Program-made: the position numbers and the translations under genes
Notes under the pieces: model-generated
The model's database searches: none
The model's input: the letters and a program-made list of their open reading frames with translations, nothing else
What the model was told of the DNA's origin: nothing
Source of the DNA: Methylocystis heyeri
GTDB taxonomy: Bacteria; Pseudomonadota; Alphaproteobacteria; Rhizobiales; Beijerinckiaceae
DNA: 64,000 bases
NCBI RefSeq assembly: GCF_004802635.2
Contig: NZ_CP046053.1
Coordinates: 81,220 to 145,219, forward strand
Direction of reading: 5' to 3'
Shown here: positions 9,200-17,627 of the stretch, one piece after another
How positions within the stretch are numbered: the first letter of the stretch is position 1
Layout: each line of letters starts with the position of its first letter

Positions 9200-9526
9200 A
9201 TGGCGAACATCGGTTCCTTCAAGAAGTCCGGCAACGAGTTCCACGGCGAAATCGCCACCCTGAGCGTCCAGGCGAAGGGCGTCCGCATCGTCCCCGAATC
9301 CAACCGGGCCAGCGACAACGCCCCCAGCCACCGCATCTACGTGGGCCGCGCCGTCGAAATAGGCGCAGCGTGGTCCAAGCGTTCCGCCGAGAACCGCGAC
9401 TACCTCTCGGTCAAGCTGGACGATCCGAGCTTCAACGCTCCGATCTACGCCAATCTCTTCGACGACGAGGACGGCGAGGGCTTCACGCTCATCTGGTCCC
9501 GCGGCCGCAAACCCAATGGCGACTGA
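9200..9526 (+). CDS. DUF736 family protein
   Basis: A 108-residue DUF736 protein. The family hallmarks are present: the opening ANIGSFKKSGNEF, ESNRASDNAPSHRI, then GAAWSKRS and YLSVKLDDPSF, ending in LIWSRGRKP. These small beta-rich proteins are abundant on alphaproteobacterial conjugative plasmids; function unknown. The ATG at 9200 has AGGAGAG 8 bp upstream. A stem-loop follows the stop. Confidence 0.9.
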   Translation: MANIGSFKKSGNEFHGEIATLSVQAKGVRIVPESNRASDNAPSHRIYVGRAVEIGAAWSKRSAENRDYLSVKLDDPSFNAPIYANLFDDEDGEGFTLIWSRGRKPNGD

Positions 9527-9538
9527 GACCAGCCGACG

Positions 9539-9568
9539 AGGCCTCGCACGGGAAACCGGGCGAGGCCT
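9539..9568. terminator. Stem-loop after DUF736
   Basis: AGGCCTCGC (9539-9547) pairs perfectly with GCGAGGCCT (9560-9568) around a 12-nt loop. No T-tract follows, so a terminator role is plausible but not certain. The remainder up to 9777 holds nothing recognisable. Confidence 0.5.
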
Positions 9569-9777
9569 TCAGTTCGCTGAATCGGCTATGGCGACGCCGC
9601 GCCGTGCGCCTGACTTCTCGGCTTCACTCATCGATCCTCTTTTCCCGCGGCGCGAAACGGCCGAGCTTCTCCAAGCGGGATGCTCAGCTTCGTGTTCACG
9701 TTCTCCTTGGCGCCGATCACGAGGCTCGCGCGCAGCTTGCGGGTCTGGCAGGATGCATGCGGACGCTGGGGGATTCG

Positions 9778-11793
9778 ATGTATCTCAAGAAAGTCGTGCT
9801 TCGAAATTTTCGGTCGTTTGAAAACTGCGGCATTGAGCTGCAGAGGGATCTGACGGTCTTTGTCGGCGAGAACAACGGCGGCAAGAGCAATGCCATCGAC
9901 GCGATACGACTGCTAACCCAGCCCCTGGGGGGGCGTCGGGAAATCTATTGCGAGACTTCCGACATCCGCTTCCAAGGCCGGTCCGACCACTTCGAACTTG
10001 AGGCGGAGTTCACCGACTTGGATGTCGGCCAGCAGGGGCGTCTGATCTCCGCGGCAGTGGACGCGAGTTTGTCGCAAGTGCGATTCGGACTGCGATATCC
10101 TGCGCTTGAGGGCGGCGAGCGCCCCGCGCTTTGGGCCGGACGCCTTGGCAACACCCCCGAGCCCGGCTGTCAAGACATGGTCCGGCACGTCTACCTTCCA
10201 CCGCTGAGGGATGCCAAACGGGCCCTCGCCTCCGGAAATCCGACGCGGATCATGGCACTGCTCAAACATTTTCTGGACGGTGGGTCGCCGTCCGACCTAG
10301 CGCGTGACCTGGCAAGGGCGCCAACGCACGTAGTGCTGAACAAGGTCGACGTCGCGGTCGGCAAGGGCCTGTCAGCCCTCACATCGGGCGTTCGCCGTCA
10401 AGCTGCAGCGCTAGGATTTGCGCCTCAGGAGCAATTGATCGACATCGCCCGCGACCTGCGGTTCAAACTTGCCGACCACGGCGTCGCACCTGAGGACTTG
10501 CGGTATTCGGGCCATGGCTACGCCAACCTCCTGTTCATGGCCACAATTGCAGTCGAACTGGAGAAGGTGAAGAACTCGGACCTGACCTTATTCCTGGTCG
10601 AGGAGCCGGAGGCTCACCTTCACCCGCAACTTCAGGCCGCCGTGCTCGGCTTCCTTCAGGACCAAGCCGAGCAATCCCATGCCGCCAAGCCTCATAACGG
10701 TCCGGCTGGCCAGCTCCAGGTAATCGTGGCGACTCACTCGCCCAATCTCTCGGCTTGGGTGAGCAGCCAGCAGCTGGTCGTCTTCAAATCCGTCCATCTG
10801 GCTGGGGCTCAAGACAGGGGGGAGCAGGAGACGACGTCGGAGGGAGGCACCTCCTGCGACACGAGCGAAACGGCGGAGGCCGATAACGCGGTGATCGAAA
10901 GCGCGGTTGCCGAAGGCGTCAGCGACAGCCCCGATCCGGTGGAAGCGCCCGCTGTCACCGCGGCGGTAGCATCGCTTCGTCGCTCCACCCGATGCATCGC
11001 GCTGTCGCAGGTCAACTTGAATCCGCTTGAGCGCCGCAAGGTCGATCGCTATCTTGACGTCACGAAGGCCGCACTACTGTTTGGCGGCCGCGTCCTGTTG
11101 GTCGAGGGCATCGCGGAAGCGCTTCTTCTGCCGGTAATCGCGAAGCACCACGTCTTGAAGGATGATGCGGAGAAGCTGCGTCTTTTCCGATCGACCGTGT
11201 TCGTGCCGATCGATGGCGTCGACTTCGCGCCGTATGTAAATCTGCTGACCACCACGCTGGACGGCGCGCGCATCGCCGAACGCGTCGTCGTCATGACCGA
11301 CGGAGATCGCGGCACGGCCGAGCTTGACGACGACGAAGTTGACGACGCTCCGACAACGGGTAACGCCGTGTCGTCCGCCCTTACTAACGCCGATGAAACC
11401 GCGGCGACATCGCAGGCAGACACCGCGGAGCAGGAGGCCATCATTCCGGGTGCAGCCAGGAAGGTCAGTCTGGACACCGTCGCTGCGAAAAATTACGCCG
11501 CGCACTGCACCCTCGTCGTGCATTCAACGTATTCTCTGGAATCGGAGCTTTTGGAGGCGGGCAACGAGGCGATTCTTCAGCAGGCCTATCTCACCCTGCA
11601 TCCGCGCTCGAAGAAGAAATGGTCCACAGCCGTGGCCCTCAGTGGCGACGAACGCGCGAAGGCTATACACAAGATCTTCAAGAACGCCCGCAAAGGCGAC
11701 TTTGCACAGGTGCTGGCTCAATTGATCGAGAAAGACGCGACCTTTCAGGCACCTGATTACATTAGGAAAACCATTGAAGGAGTGGTTGAGTGA
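9778..11793 (+). CDS. gajA: GajA-like OLD-family ATPase/Toprim nuclease (Gabija)
   Basis: A 671-residue OLD-family protein. The N-terminal ABC-type ATPase begins MYLKKVVLRNFRSF, has Walker A GENNGGKS at residues 30-37, a YSGHG signature-like stretch and Walker B LFLVEEPEAHLHP. The C-terminal Toprim nuclease has LLVEGIAEA (catalytic Glu) and VVMTDGDRG (acidic pair). It overlaps a UvrD-like helicase gene by 4 bp (GTGA), the arrangement of Gabija (GajA/GajB), a known antiphage system. At 671 residues it is longer than described GajA proteins (just under 600). Two acidic, Ser/Thr-rich insertions account for this, one before the Toprim domain and one after the DGD motif. An in-frame ATG at 9757 is an alternative start. 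Confidence 0.85.
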   Translation: MYLKKVVLRNFRSFENCGIELQRDLTVFVGENNGGKSNAIDAIRLLTQPLGGRREIYCETSDIRFQGRSDHFELEAEFTDLDVGQQGRLISAAVDASLSQVRFGLRYPALEGGERPALWAGRLGNTPEPGCQDMVRHVYLPPLRDAKRALASGNPTRIMALLKHFLDGGSPSDLARDLARAPTHVVLNKVDVAVGKGLSALTSGVRRQAAALGFAPQEQLIDIARDLRFKLADHGVAPEDLRYSGHGYANLLFMATIAVELEKVKNSDLTLFLVEEPEAHLHPQLQAAVLGFLQDQAEQSHAAKPHNGPAGQLQVIVATHSPNLSAWVSSQQLVVFKSVHLAGAQDRGEQETTSEGGTSCDTSETAEADNAVIESAVAEGVSDSPDPVEAPAVTAAVASLRRSTRCIALSQVNLNPLERRKVDRYLDVTKAALLFGGRVLLVEGIAEALLLPVIAKHHVLKDDAEKLRLFRSTVFVPIDGVDFAPYVNLLTTTLDGARIAERVVVMTDGDRGTAELDDDEVDDAPTTGNAVSSALTNADETAATSQADTAEQEAIIPGAARKVSLDTVAAKNYAAHCTLVVHSTYSLESELLEAGNEAILQQAYLTLHPRSKKKWSTAVALSGDERAKAIHKIFKNARKGDFAQVLAQLIEKDATFQAPDYIRKTIEGVVE

Positions 11794-13517
11794 CGTCGGT
11801 CTACAAGCCGACTGACGAACAATTGAACGTCATCAGCCATGAGGGCCACGCCTTCGTGCTGGCGTGTCCCGGCGCGGGCAAGACGCGGACGATGGTTGAG
11901 CGGGCGCGGACCTTATTCTCTCGGATCGACGACCGCCGGGGCATCGCATTCCTGTCGTTCACGAATGCGGCGATCGACGAGCTGGAAGCGCGGCTGCAAC
12001 GTCTAGGCGTGCTGCCCACTCCGCTCTTTCCTAGCTTCGTCGGGACTTTCGACCGGTTTTTGTGGCACTTCCTGATCGGCCCTTTTGGCGTGGGAAACAG
12101 CCGCGCCACACCTCGGCTGGTGCCCGGGAAAGGCGACTGGGAGGTCAAGCCATTCGACACGGCTCAGCCGCTGCCGCTGAAGGCGTTCGAACGATCCACG
12201 AGCAAGATCATCGCGGACGAAGTTAGAAGGCTTGGCTTCGCCCCACAAAAGGGCGCTGCTGCATGGGAGACCACGGCGAAGAAGATGATCGAAAGGTCTC
12301 GAGCGGAGGGCCTGCTGGACTTCGAAGATGTTCGAGACTGCGCCCGGGAGAGACTGACCGATCCCGATTTCGCAGCCAGGTTGGGAGCGGCGTTGGCGGG
12401 GCGTTTCCGGGAGGTCGTGGTAGACGAGGCCCAGGACTGCAATCCCGCCGACCTCCAGATCGTGGACTGGCTACGCGGAACGGGTATGAGGGTCAAACTT
12501 ATCTGCGACCCAAATCAAGCGATTTACGCGTTCCGCGGCGGCGTGACGGATGAGCTCCTAGCCTACTCCAAAAAGTTTGACCGAGAAGATCAACTGACCA
12601 TGAGTGGGAACTTCCGCTCTTCGCCCGCGATCTGCGCGGCGATTTCCCAACTGCGTCCCCCGCACGCGCGGGGCACGCCTGATGTGGCCGTCGGGCCAAA
12701 TAAGCATGATCCGTCACCCGTCTATATTCTGTCGTATGGCGGCGCAGGCGTGCCGACCAGCATCGGCCGAAAGTTCCAGGAACTAACCGAGAGCCTCGGC
12801 GAGCTAGCATATGCTACGCCCGTGCTCGCCTCCACTTGGCAGAGTGCGAGCAAGGCAGCTGGAAGGCCCGTCGTCGACCCCGGAGGCGATAAGACCCTGC
12901 TGCTGGCCGATGCGGTGATGCACTTTCACTTCGCTTTCGAGGCGGGAAACCGCAGGCGGGCACTAACCAGGCTCCACCGATCAGTTCTGCTCGTTCGGGG
13001 TGCCATTGCCAAGAAGTCCGACTACCAGGATCACATCGAGGCCCAAGGACTGCATGATGGCCGCTGGCGCGCCGAGATCATCGGACTTGGAGAAGCATTG
13101 CAGCTCCGCCCAGGGGAAACTGATTATCAATGGTTGGATCGCGCAAGACAACTTCTGGACCACGACTTGATTGGAAGCTCGACCATCAAGAACCGGCTGC
13201 ATGCCCATGTGGACCTGAAGACAATGCTCGTGGCTCCGTCCACGAACGACCTTCCCGCTCGCTCGATCCATTCCGTGAAAGGTTTAGAGTTCCCCGCGGT
13301 CTGCGTCGTCCTCACGAGCAAGGGGGCCGGCAGCATCCTAGATGTGCTTGAGGGCAAATCGACCGCTGCAGAGCCGATGGAGCAGGCGCGGAAGATCTAT
13401 GTCGCAGCATCACGAGCGGAGCGGCGCTTGGCCATCGCAACACCGAAGAGCCAAGCGAACCGGCTGCAGCAGGTTCTTGATGCGGACGGCCGTAGCGTTG
13501 AGATCATCGCGATCTAG
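11790..13517 (+). CDS. gajB: GajB-like UvrD/PcrA helicase (Gabija)
   Basis: A 575-residue superfamily 1A helicase. Walker A is ACPGAGKT (residues 25-32), motif Ia FLSFTNAAIDEL, motif II VVVDEAQD, motif III ICDPNQAIYAFRG, motif IV NFRSSPAIC, motif V HSVKGLEFPAV and motif VI YVAASRAERRL. The start is GTG at 11790, overlapping the gajA stop by 4 bp. In Gabija the helicase-like subunit works with the OLD nuclease against phage DNA. An ordinary DNA-repair helicase is unlikely given the coupling to gajA. Confidence 0.85.
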   Translation: MTSVYKPTDEQLNVISHEGHAFVLACPGAGKTRTMVERARTLFSRIDDRRGIAFLSFTNAAIDELEARLQRLGVLPTPLFPSFVGTFDRFLWHFLIGPFGVGNSRATPRLVPGKGDWEVKPFDTAQPLPLKAFERSTSKIIADEVRRLGFAPQKGAAAWETTAKKMIERSRAEGLLDFEDVRDCARERLTDPDFAARLGAALAGRFREVVVDEAQDCNPADLQIVDWLRGTGMRVKLICDPNQAIYAFRGGVTDELLAYSKKFDREDQLTMSGNFRSSPAICAAISQLRPPHARGTPDVAVGPNKHDPSPVYILSYGGAGVPTSIGRKFQELTESLGELAYATPVLASTWQSASKAAGRPVVDPGGDKTLLLADAVMHFHFAFEAGNRRRALTRLHRSVLLVRGAIAKKSDYQDHIEAQGLHDGRWRAEIIGLGEALQLRPGETDYQWLDRARQLLDHDLIGSSTIKNRLHAHVDLKTMLVAPSTNDLPARSIHSVKGLEFPAVCVVLTSKGAGSILDVLEGKSTAAEPMEQARKIYVAASRAERRLAIATPKSQANRLQQVLDADGRSVEIIAI

Positions 13518-14007
13518 GCCGACACAACCGGACGTCACGAAGGTCGTCTAAGGGTGTCATCTTCGCCCGTCTGCCCTTCCTCACAGCGCGCCCGCTCATC
13601 CTCCAAAAGCGTCCTCGACAAAGAACATGACGAATCGCAAGTTCGCCAAATCCGCCGACCAAGTCGTGGACGTGACGCCGGGGAACGAGAGAGCGCACGC
13701 GATGAATGATCCTGACGATCATCTCCCCATTCCCGCCGCCCTATGCTCGCGCCAGTCTGGCGACACTTAGACGCGCCCTGACCCGCACGCAACGAAAACG
13801 AAGCGTCGCGCGCCCGCGATGGCCGGAGAGGGCGGTTCAGGCGCGAGACTGATCGCGGCGAAGCCGATGGGCGTCGATCGCAGGCACATCGGATTGCGGC
13901 ACGTCACCCATGCGCCGGAGACGCCTTGGGATTGAAGATCGGCGATTGTGGGAGGGACGATAGTCATGCAGAATCGGAACCTACCCAATGTCGAGATTCG
14001 GCGCGAG
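13518..14007. other. Intergenic region after Gabija
   Basis: No supported gene. Short frames on either strand lack start context and recognisable sequence. No clear terminator was found after gajB. Confidence 0.5.
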
Positions 14008-14475
14008 ATGGAACGAACACTGATACTCGCAGCGCTGGTGGCGTGGACGTGGCCGGTAATTGCTGCCGATCTCCCGACTAATCCCGCCGTAACGCAAGTG
14101 ACGATCGCGACCACGATATGCGTTTCAGGCTGGACGAAGACCGTTCGCCCGTCCGCATGGGAGACCGCGCGCATTAAGATCAAGCTGATTCGGGAGTTGG
14201 AACTTCCCGAAGAGCTTCTGACAGACTTCGAACTTGACCACAGGATACCCCTCGCGCTCGGCGGCGCGCCATCGGACTCAAGAAACTTAGAGCTTCAGCC
14301 ATGGGATGAAGCCGGCGACAAAGACGCTGTAGAGGCCTGCTTGTCGCGCGCTGTTTGCGCTGGCAAGATCGGACTGGACGAAGCGCGCCGGCGCATATGG
14401 GGCGATTGGCGGCACGCAGGCGCCGGCTGCGATGCGGGAAATGATGGGGTGGAGAGGTCAAGCAAACCGAGATGA
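14008..14475 (+). CDS. Exported HNH-motif protein
   Basis: A 155-residue protein. Starting at 14008 it opens with a short signal peptide (MERTLILAALVAWTWPVIAA) ending before ADLP. The C-terminal half has an HNH-like motif: ELDHRIPLALGGAPSDSRNL then QPWDEAGDKDAVE. DHRIPLxLGG..SxxNL is typical of HNH nucleases, but export makes a periplasmic or secreted nuclease, or a non-catalytic relative, likely. ATGs at 13948 and 13966 are alternative starts that would bury the signal. A small membrane protein gene overlaps its end. Confidence 0.65.
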   Translation: MERTLILAALVAWTWPVIAADLPTNPAVTQVTIATTICVSGWTKTVRPSAWETARIKIKLIRELELPEELLTDFELDHRIPLALGGAPSDSRNLELQPWDEAGDKDAVEACLSRAVCAGKIGLDEARRRIWGDWRHAGAGCDAGNDGVERSSKPR

Positions 14476-14593
14476 GGACGCCGAGCGCCGGTGGCGCGTG
14501 CTTCCGTTGAGGGAGCGATACCGCTGGACGGAATTGGGCGTAACACTTGCCGCAGTCGCTGCGATCTCGGCGCTGTTTTTCTTTCTGAGATAA
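14432..14593 (+). CDS. Small C-terminal membrane protein, 53 aa
   Basis: A 53-residue frame overlapping the end of the HNH gene by 44 bp. The N-terminal ~35 residues are charged (RDEDAERRWRVLPLRERYRW) and the C-terminus is one hydrophobic segment (LGVTLAAVAAISALFFFL) ending LR. This looks like a tail-anchored peptide. ATGs at 14432, 14441 and 14444 are in frame. Codon position bias and the clean topology support it, but I know no family. It may be an immunity or partner protein for the exported HNH protein, which is inference from position. Confidence 0.45.
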   Translation: MREMMGWRGQANRDEDAERRWRVLPLRERYRWTELGVTLAAVAAISALFFFLR

Positions 14594-14697
14594 CGCAAGC
14601 GTCCGGTGAGGACCACGGTCAGGCTTCGAGCCTCAAAGTCGAGCTGTCGTCGGCTTGCAACCCGTGACCGAATGGAATGTCATCGTCAGCGCCGTCG

Positions 14698-14702
14698 CGC
14701 AT
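14698..14702 (+). repeat. Target-site duplication, left copy
   Basis: CGCAT directly precedes the left 95-bp inverted repeat and is repeated exactly at 20910-20914, after the right one. Five-bp duplications are the norm for Tn3-family transposition. Confidence 0.85.
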
Positions 14703-14797
14703 GGGGTCGTTTGCGGGAGGGGGCGAAAAGCTACGCTAACGCGCGCATGATATTGAATTCATATGGTTAGGCCGAATTGAGTGGGAAAGAGGGAGTA
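14703..14797 (+). repeat. Left terminal inverted repeat, 95 bp
   Basis: Matches the reverse complement of 20815-20909 with four mismatches. The outer 38 bp resemble Tn3-family ends; the inner ~57 bp are an extended repeat. Confidence 0.85.
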
Positions 14798-14928
14798 AGG
14801 TTCGGTCGGTTGTAAATAGGAGCGCTTGAGCCCGCTCGGCAAATTCCGCCTTGAACGGACCTTCCGGTGTGGACTTCCTTGTCAACATCATCCATGGATT
14901 GAGGTAATTTAAGCGGAGATGACGTTCG

Positions 14929-15408
14929 ATGCCCCAAGGTGATGACGAAGGATTTTTGGACCAATATGGCCGATTGAGAGAACAGATAGCTAAATATTCG
15001 CATGAAGAACAGCGGCAGTTCTACGCTGGCGTAGGGGGTGCCTTCATGAGGGTGGGCATTGGCGTTATTGATTTATTATATAAGATTAAGCGAGGGAAGA
15101 CAGCGGGTGAAATCACAAAATCTGATATAATCGAACGATGCATTGAGACTCTTGGTGTTAAATGCGATCATATGTACACCAGATTTCGAGATATACCTTA
15201 CATCGACTTTCTGATCTACATCCGGGATAATAACTGTAGAATGGCAGAGCCAAATCCTGACTGCGGATATGAGATTGAATTTGAATGTGTTATAAAGGGG
15301 CATCTATTTAATGTGTTTGTAGACCGTGAGCTTATAGATGGGATCGATTATGGAGATTGGTCATTGGCGCGGGTAACACTTCGGAGGCCCTTGCCGGGGC
15401 GGAAGTGA
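14929..15408 (+). CDS. Hypothetical protein, low GC
   Basis: A 159-residue protein that I do not recognise. It opens MPQGDDEGFLDQYG and contains a helical N-terminal half and a Cys-containing mixed alpha/beta C-terminal half (NPDCGYEIEFEC). GC content is much lower than the plasmid backbone, consistent with a passenger gene of the Tn3-like element. GGAGATGA lies upstream of the ATG. It converges with the gene at 15420-15986. Confidence 0.5.
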   Translation: MPQGDDEGFLDQYGRLREQIAKYSHEEQRQFYAGVGGAFMRVGIGVIDLLYKIKRGKTAGEITKSDIIERCIETLGVKCDHMYTRFRDIPYIDFLIYIRDNNCRMAEPNPDCGYEIEFECVIKGHLFNVFVDRELIDGIDYGDWSLARVTLRRPLPGRK

Positions 15409-15419
15409 GGCGGATGTAG

Positions 15420-15986
15420 TTATATATATGTGGATCTGCCTGTTGGCCTACCAAGCTCGGTGAGCATTCTGTATTGGACAACTTCGTTATAATTCACAGG
15501 TGAGAAGCATGCCAGGTTGTTGTTCGCAACTAATGCTTCTATAGCTCTGTATGATGCAAGATGAACATGTAATTTCTGCCTGCATGAAATTTCGCATTCC
15601 GCCGCAATCACTGGCTCTGCAAGCTCGTAGCTGCCTTTAGTTTTCCATTTTTTAAGTCCTTCTATAAATAATTCTGCCTCTTCTGGATTATTAGCTAAGT
15701 AAATCATAATATATCGTCCACACAACTCAGCTTCATTACTGGTGAAGTATGACCCGTATTTTATCGGAACATCGAGCGACAAGAAGAATGCTGCAAAGTT
15801 ATTTTTAAATAATGGCTCCAGATGCGCCGCGTTTTTTTCGCGTTGCTCGATCGCTCTTATTTTGTCTTTGGCATTTTTGGCGGCAAGAATCCACCAGATA
15901 ACAAGCGAAGCCCCGAATGTCGGCCATGCTAACACAAGAGCGATCACGAACAGAAATCCCACGGCGTTGCCCCAGCTTACGGTCAA
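15420..15986 (-). CDS. Hypothetical membrane-anchored protein, low GC
   Basis: About 188 residues if the TTG at 15986 is used. A hydrophobic stretch near the N-terminus (VGFLFVIALVLAW then SLVIWWILAA) is followed by a charged helix (KNAKDKIRAIEQREKNAA) and a soluble domain. No family recognised. The upstream frame continues into a 35-bp repeat and then a nested insertion sequence, so the natural start or promoter may have been displaced. Passenger gene of the Tn3-like element. Confidence 0.5.
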   Translation of the reverse strand: MTVSWGNAVGFLFVIALVLAWPTFGASLVIWWILAAKNAKDKIRAIEQREKNAAHLEPLFKNNFAAFFLSLDVPIKYGSYFTSNEAELCGRYIMIYLANNPEEAELFIEGLKKWKTKGSYELAEPVIAAECEISCRQKLHVHLASYRAIEALVANNNLACFSPVNYNEVVQYRMLTELGRPTGRSTYI

Positions 15987-15990
15987 GGCG

Positions 15991-16025
15991 CATTCTATTC
16001 GTCTCGGGCGAACGTCCGCAACGGG
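15991..16025 (-). repeat. 35-bp passenger-gene leader repeat, copy 1
   Basis: Matches 19698-19732 at 33 of 35 positions. Each copy lies at the 5-prime end of a minus-strand passenger gene. Copy 1 is cut immediately upstream by an insertion sequence; homology to the other copy resumes beyond it near 17565. Confidence 0.7.
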
Positions 16026-16026
16026 G

Positions 16027-17563
16027 CGATTGTGTTGAAAAACTCCCCTTGAGTGCGGCTCCGCGTCCTGATTCACTTCTTCTGGCGACAGGAGATTCGG
16101 TCGATGATGGGCGAACGCACAGTTATGCAGGAGGCGCTGTTTTACGGCTTCAGCCTGGAGCGGCACGTCCCCAACGAACACATGCTGCGCAAGATCGATC
16201 GGTTCGTCGATCTGTCAGGCCTTCGAGCGGAACTTGAGCCTTATTACAGCAACGTTGGCCGTCCCTCGATCGATCCGGAGTTGATGATCCGAATGCTGCT
16301 GGTGGGCTATTGCTACGGCATCCGTTCCGAGCGGCGGCTGTGTGACGAAGTTCACCTCAATCTAGCCTATCGCTGGTTCTGCCGATTGGGGCTCGACGGC
16401 GACGTTCCGGATCACTCGACCTTTTCCAAAAACCGCCATGGCCGTTTCCGCGACAGCGATCTTTTGCGGCGGCTGTTCGAAACGGTAGTGGCCCGCTGCA
16501 TGAGCGAAGGGCTGGTAGGCGGCGAAGCCTTCGCCGTCGACGGCAGCATCATCGTCGCCGACGCTCACCGTCAACGCGGCGTGGTAAATTCCAGCGCCTT
16601 GGAGCCGGACTCAAACCGCGCGGTCACAGAATATCTGTCCGTTCTCGACGATGCGGCCTTCGGCGGCGCGACGCCGGTCGAGCCAAAGTTCGTCTCGCCC
16701 ACCGATCCGGCGGCCCGCTGGACCGCAGCGCGCGGCGGCCCTGCCGTTTACGCCTATGCCGACAATTATTTAATCGACCTCAAACACGCGGTGATCATGG
16801 ACGTTGAGGCCACCACCGCCGTGCGTCAGGCGGAGGTCACCGCCGCCAAGACGATGATTGAGCGAACCGCCGACCGGCTTGAAGTTACGCCTTCGCGTTT
16901 GGCGGCGGATACAGGTTACGGATCGGCTGAGATGCTCGCTTGGCTCGTCGACGAACGCGGGATCGAGCCGCACATTCCAGTGTTCGACAAATCGGAGCGC
17001 ACAGACGGGACCTTTTCACGCGCCGATTTTGCGTACTACAAAGAAAGCGACGTCTATGTCTGCCCAGCTGGAAAGCAATTACAAAAATACCGGCGCGCAT
17101 TCGCCACGCCGCGGACTGGCGTAGACAAGGACAACACGGTCCGCTACCGCGCCAGCAAGCTCGACTGCGACGCCTGCGAGCTGAAAGCCAAGTGCTGCCC
17201 GAACACTCCGGCGCGCAAAATTCCGCGCTCCATTCATGAGGCCGCTCGCGATGTCGCGCGCGCCATCGCCAAGACTGACGCCTACATCATCTCGCGCCGA
17301 GAGCGAAAGAAGGTCGAGATGCTGTTCGCTCACCTCAAACGTATCCTCAGGCTTGACCGATTGCGGCTTCGCGGTCCCTGGGGCGCGCGCGATGAGTTCC
17401 TACTCGCAGCGACCGCCCAGAATTTGCGGAAAATGGCCAAGCTGATCCCCGCACAAGCGCCAATCATAGCCGCATGAGGCGCCAAGGCCCTCATCAACCT
17501 TCGCGGCAATCGTCATTGATCGCGCCCAACGCCAGACAGCGGTCGAGTTTTTCAACACAATCG
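16027..17563 (+). mobile_element. IS1182/IS5-type insertion sequence A
   Basis: Perfect 19-bp inverted repeats at 16027-16045 and 17545-17563 (CGATTGTGTTGAAAAACTC and its complement) flank one transposase gene. The element is ~1.54 kb. It sits inside the 35-bp leader repeat of the neighbouring passenger gene. A target duplication could not be assigned with confidence. Confidence 0.8.
16104..17477 (+). CDS. DDE transposase, IS1182/IS5 superfamily
   Basis: 457 residues from the ATG at 16104, which has AGGAG upstream; an earlier in-frame ATG at 16053 is less likely. The N-terminal DUF772 helix-turn-helix region has GRPSIDPELMIRMLLVGYCYGI and PDHSTFSKNR. The catalytic core includes FAVDGSII (first Asp), ADTGYGS (second Asp) and a Cys-rich zinc-ribbon insert (CDACELKAKCCP) before ERKKVEMLFAHLKR (Glu). 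It appears intact and would catalyse cut-and-paste movement of its own element. Confidence 0.85.
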   Translation: MMGERTVMQEALFYGFSLERHVPNEHMLRKIDRFVDLSGLRAELEPYYSNVGRPSIDPELMIRMLLVGYCYGIRSERRLCDEVHLNLAYRWFCRLGLDGDVPDHSTFSKNRHGRFRDSDLLRRLFETVVARCMSEGLVGGEAFAVDGSIIVADAHRQRGVVNSSALEPDSNRAVTEYLSVLDDAAFGGATPVEPKFVSPTDPAARWTAARGGPAVYAYADNYLIDLKHAVIMDVEATTAVRQAEVTAAKTMIERTADRLEVTPSRLAADTGYGSAEMLAWLVDERGIEPHIPVFDKSERTDGTFSRADFAYYKESDVYVCPAGKQLQKYRRAFATPRTGVDKDNTVRYRASKLDCDACELKAKCCPNTPARKIPRSIHEAARDVARAIAKTDAYIISRRERKKVEMLFAHLKRILRLDRLRLRGPWGARDEFLLAATAQNLRKMAKLIPAQAPIIAA

Positions 17564-17627
17564 GGCGTTTCCTGCCTTTCCGCTGCCCTCTTGGGGGCGC
17601 ACACGACGATCCGTTAAAAACTGCACG

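Noticed and set aside
16024..17568. Target-site duplication of insertion sequence A
   Set aside because: GGGGCG on the left and CGGGCG on the right are similar but not identical at a consistent offset, so no duplication is claimed.
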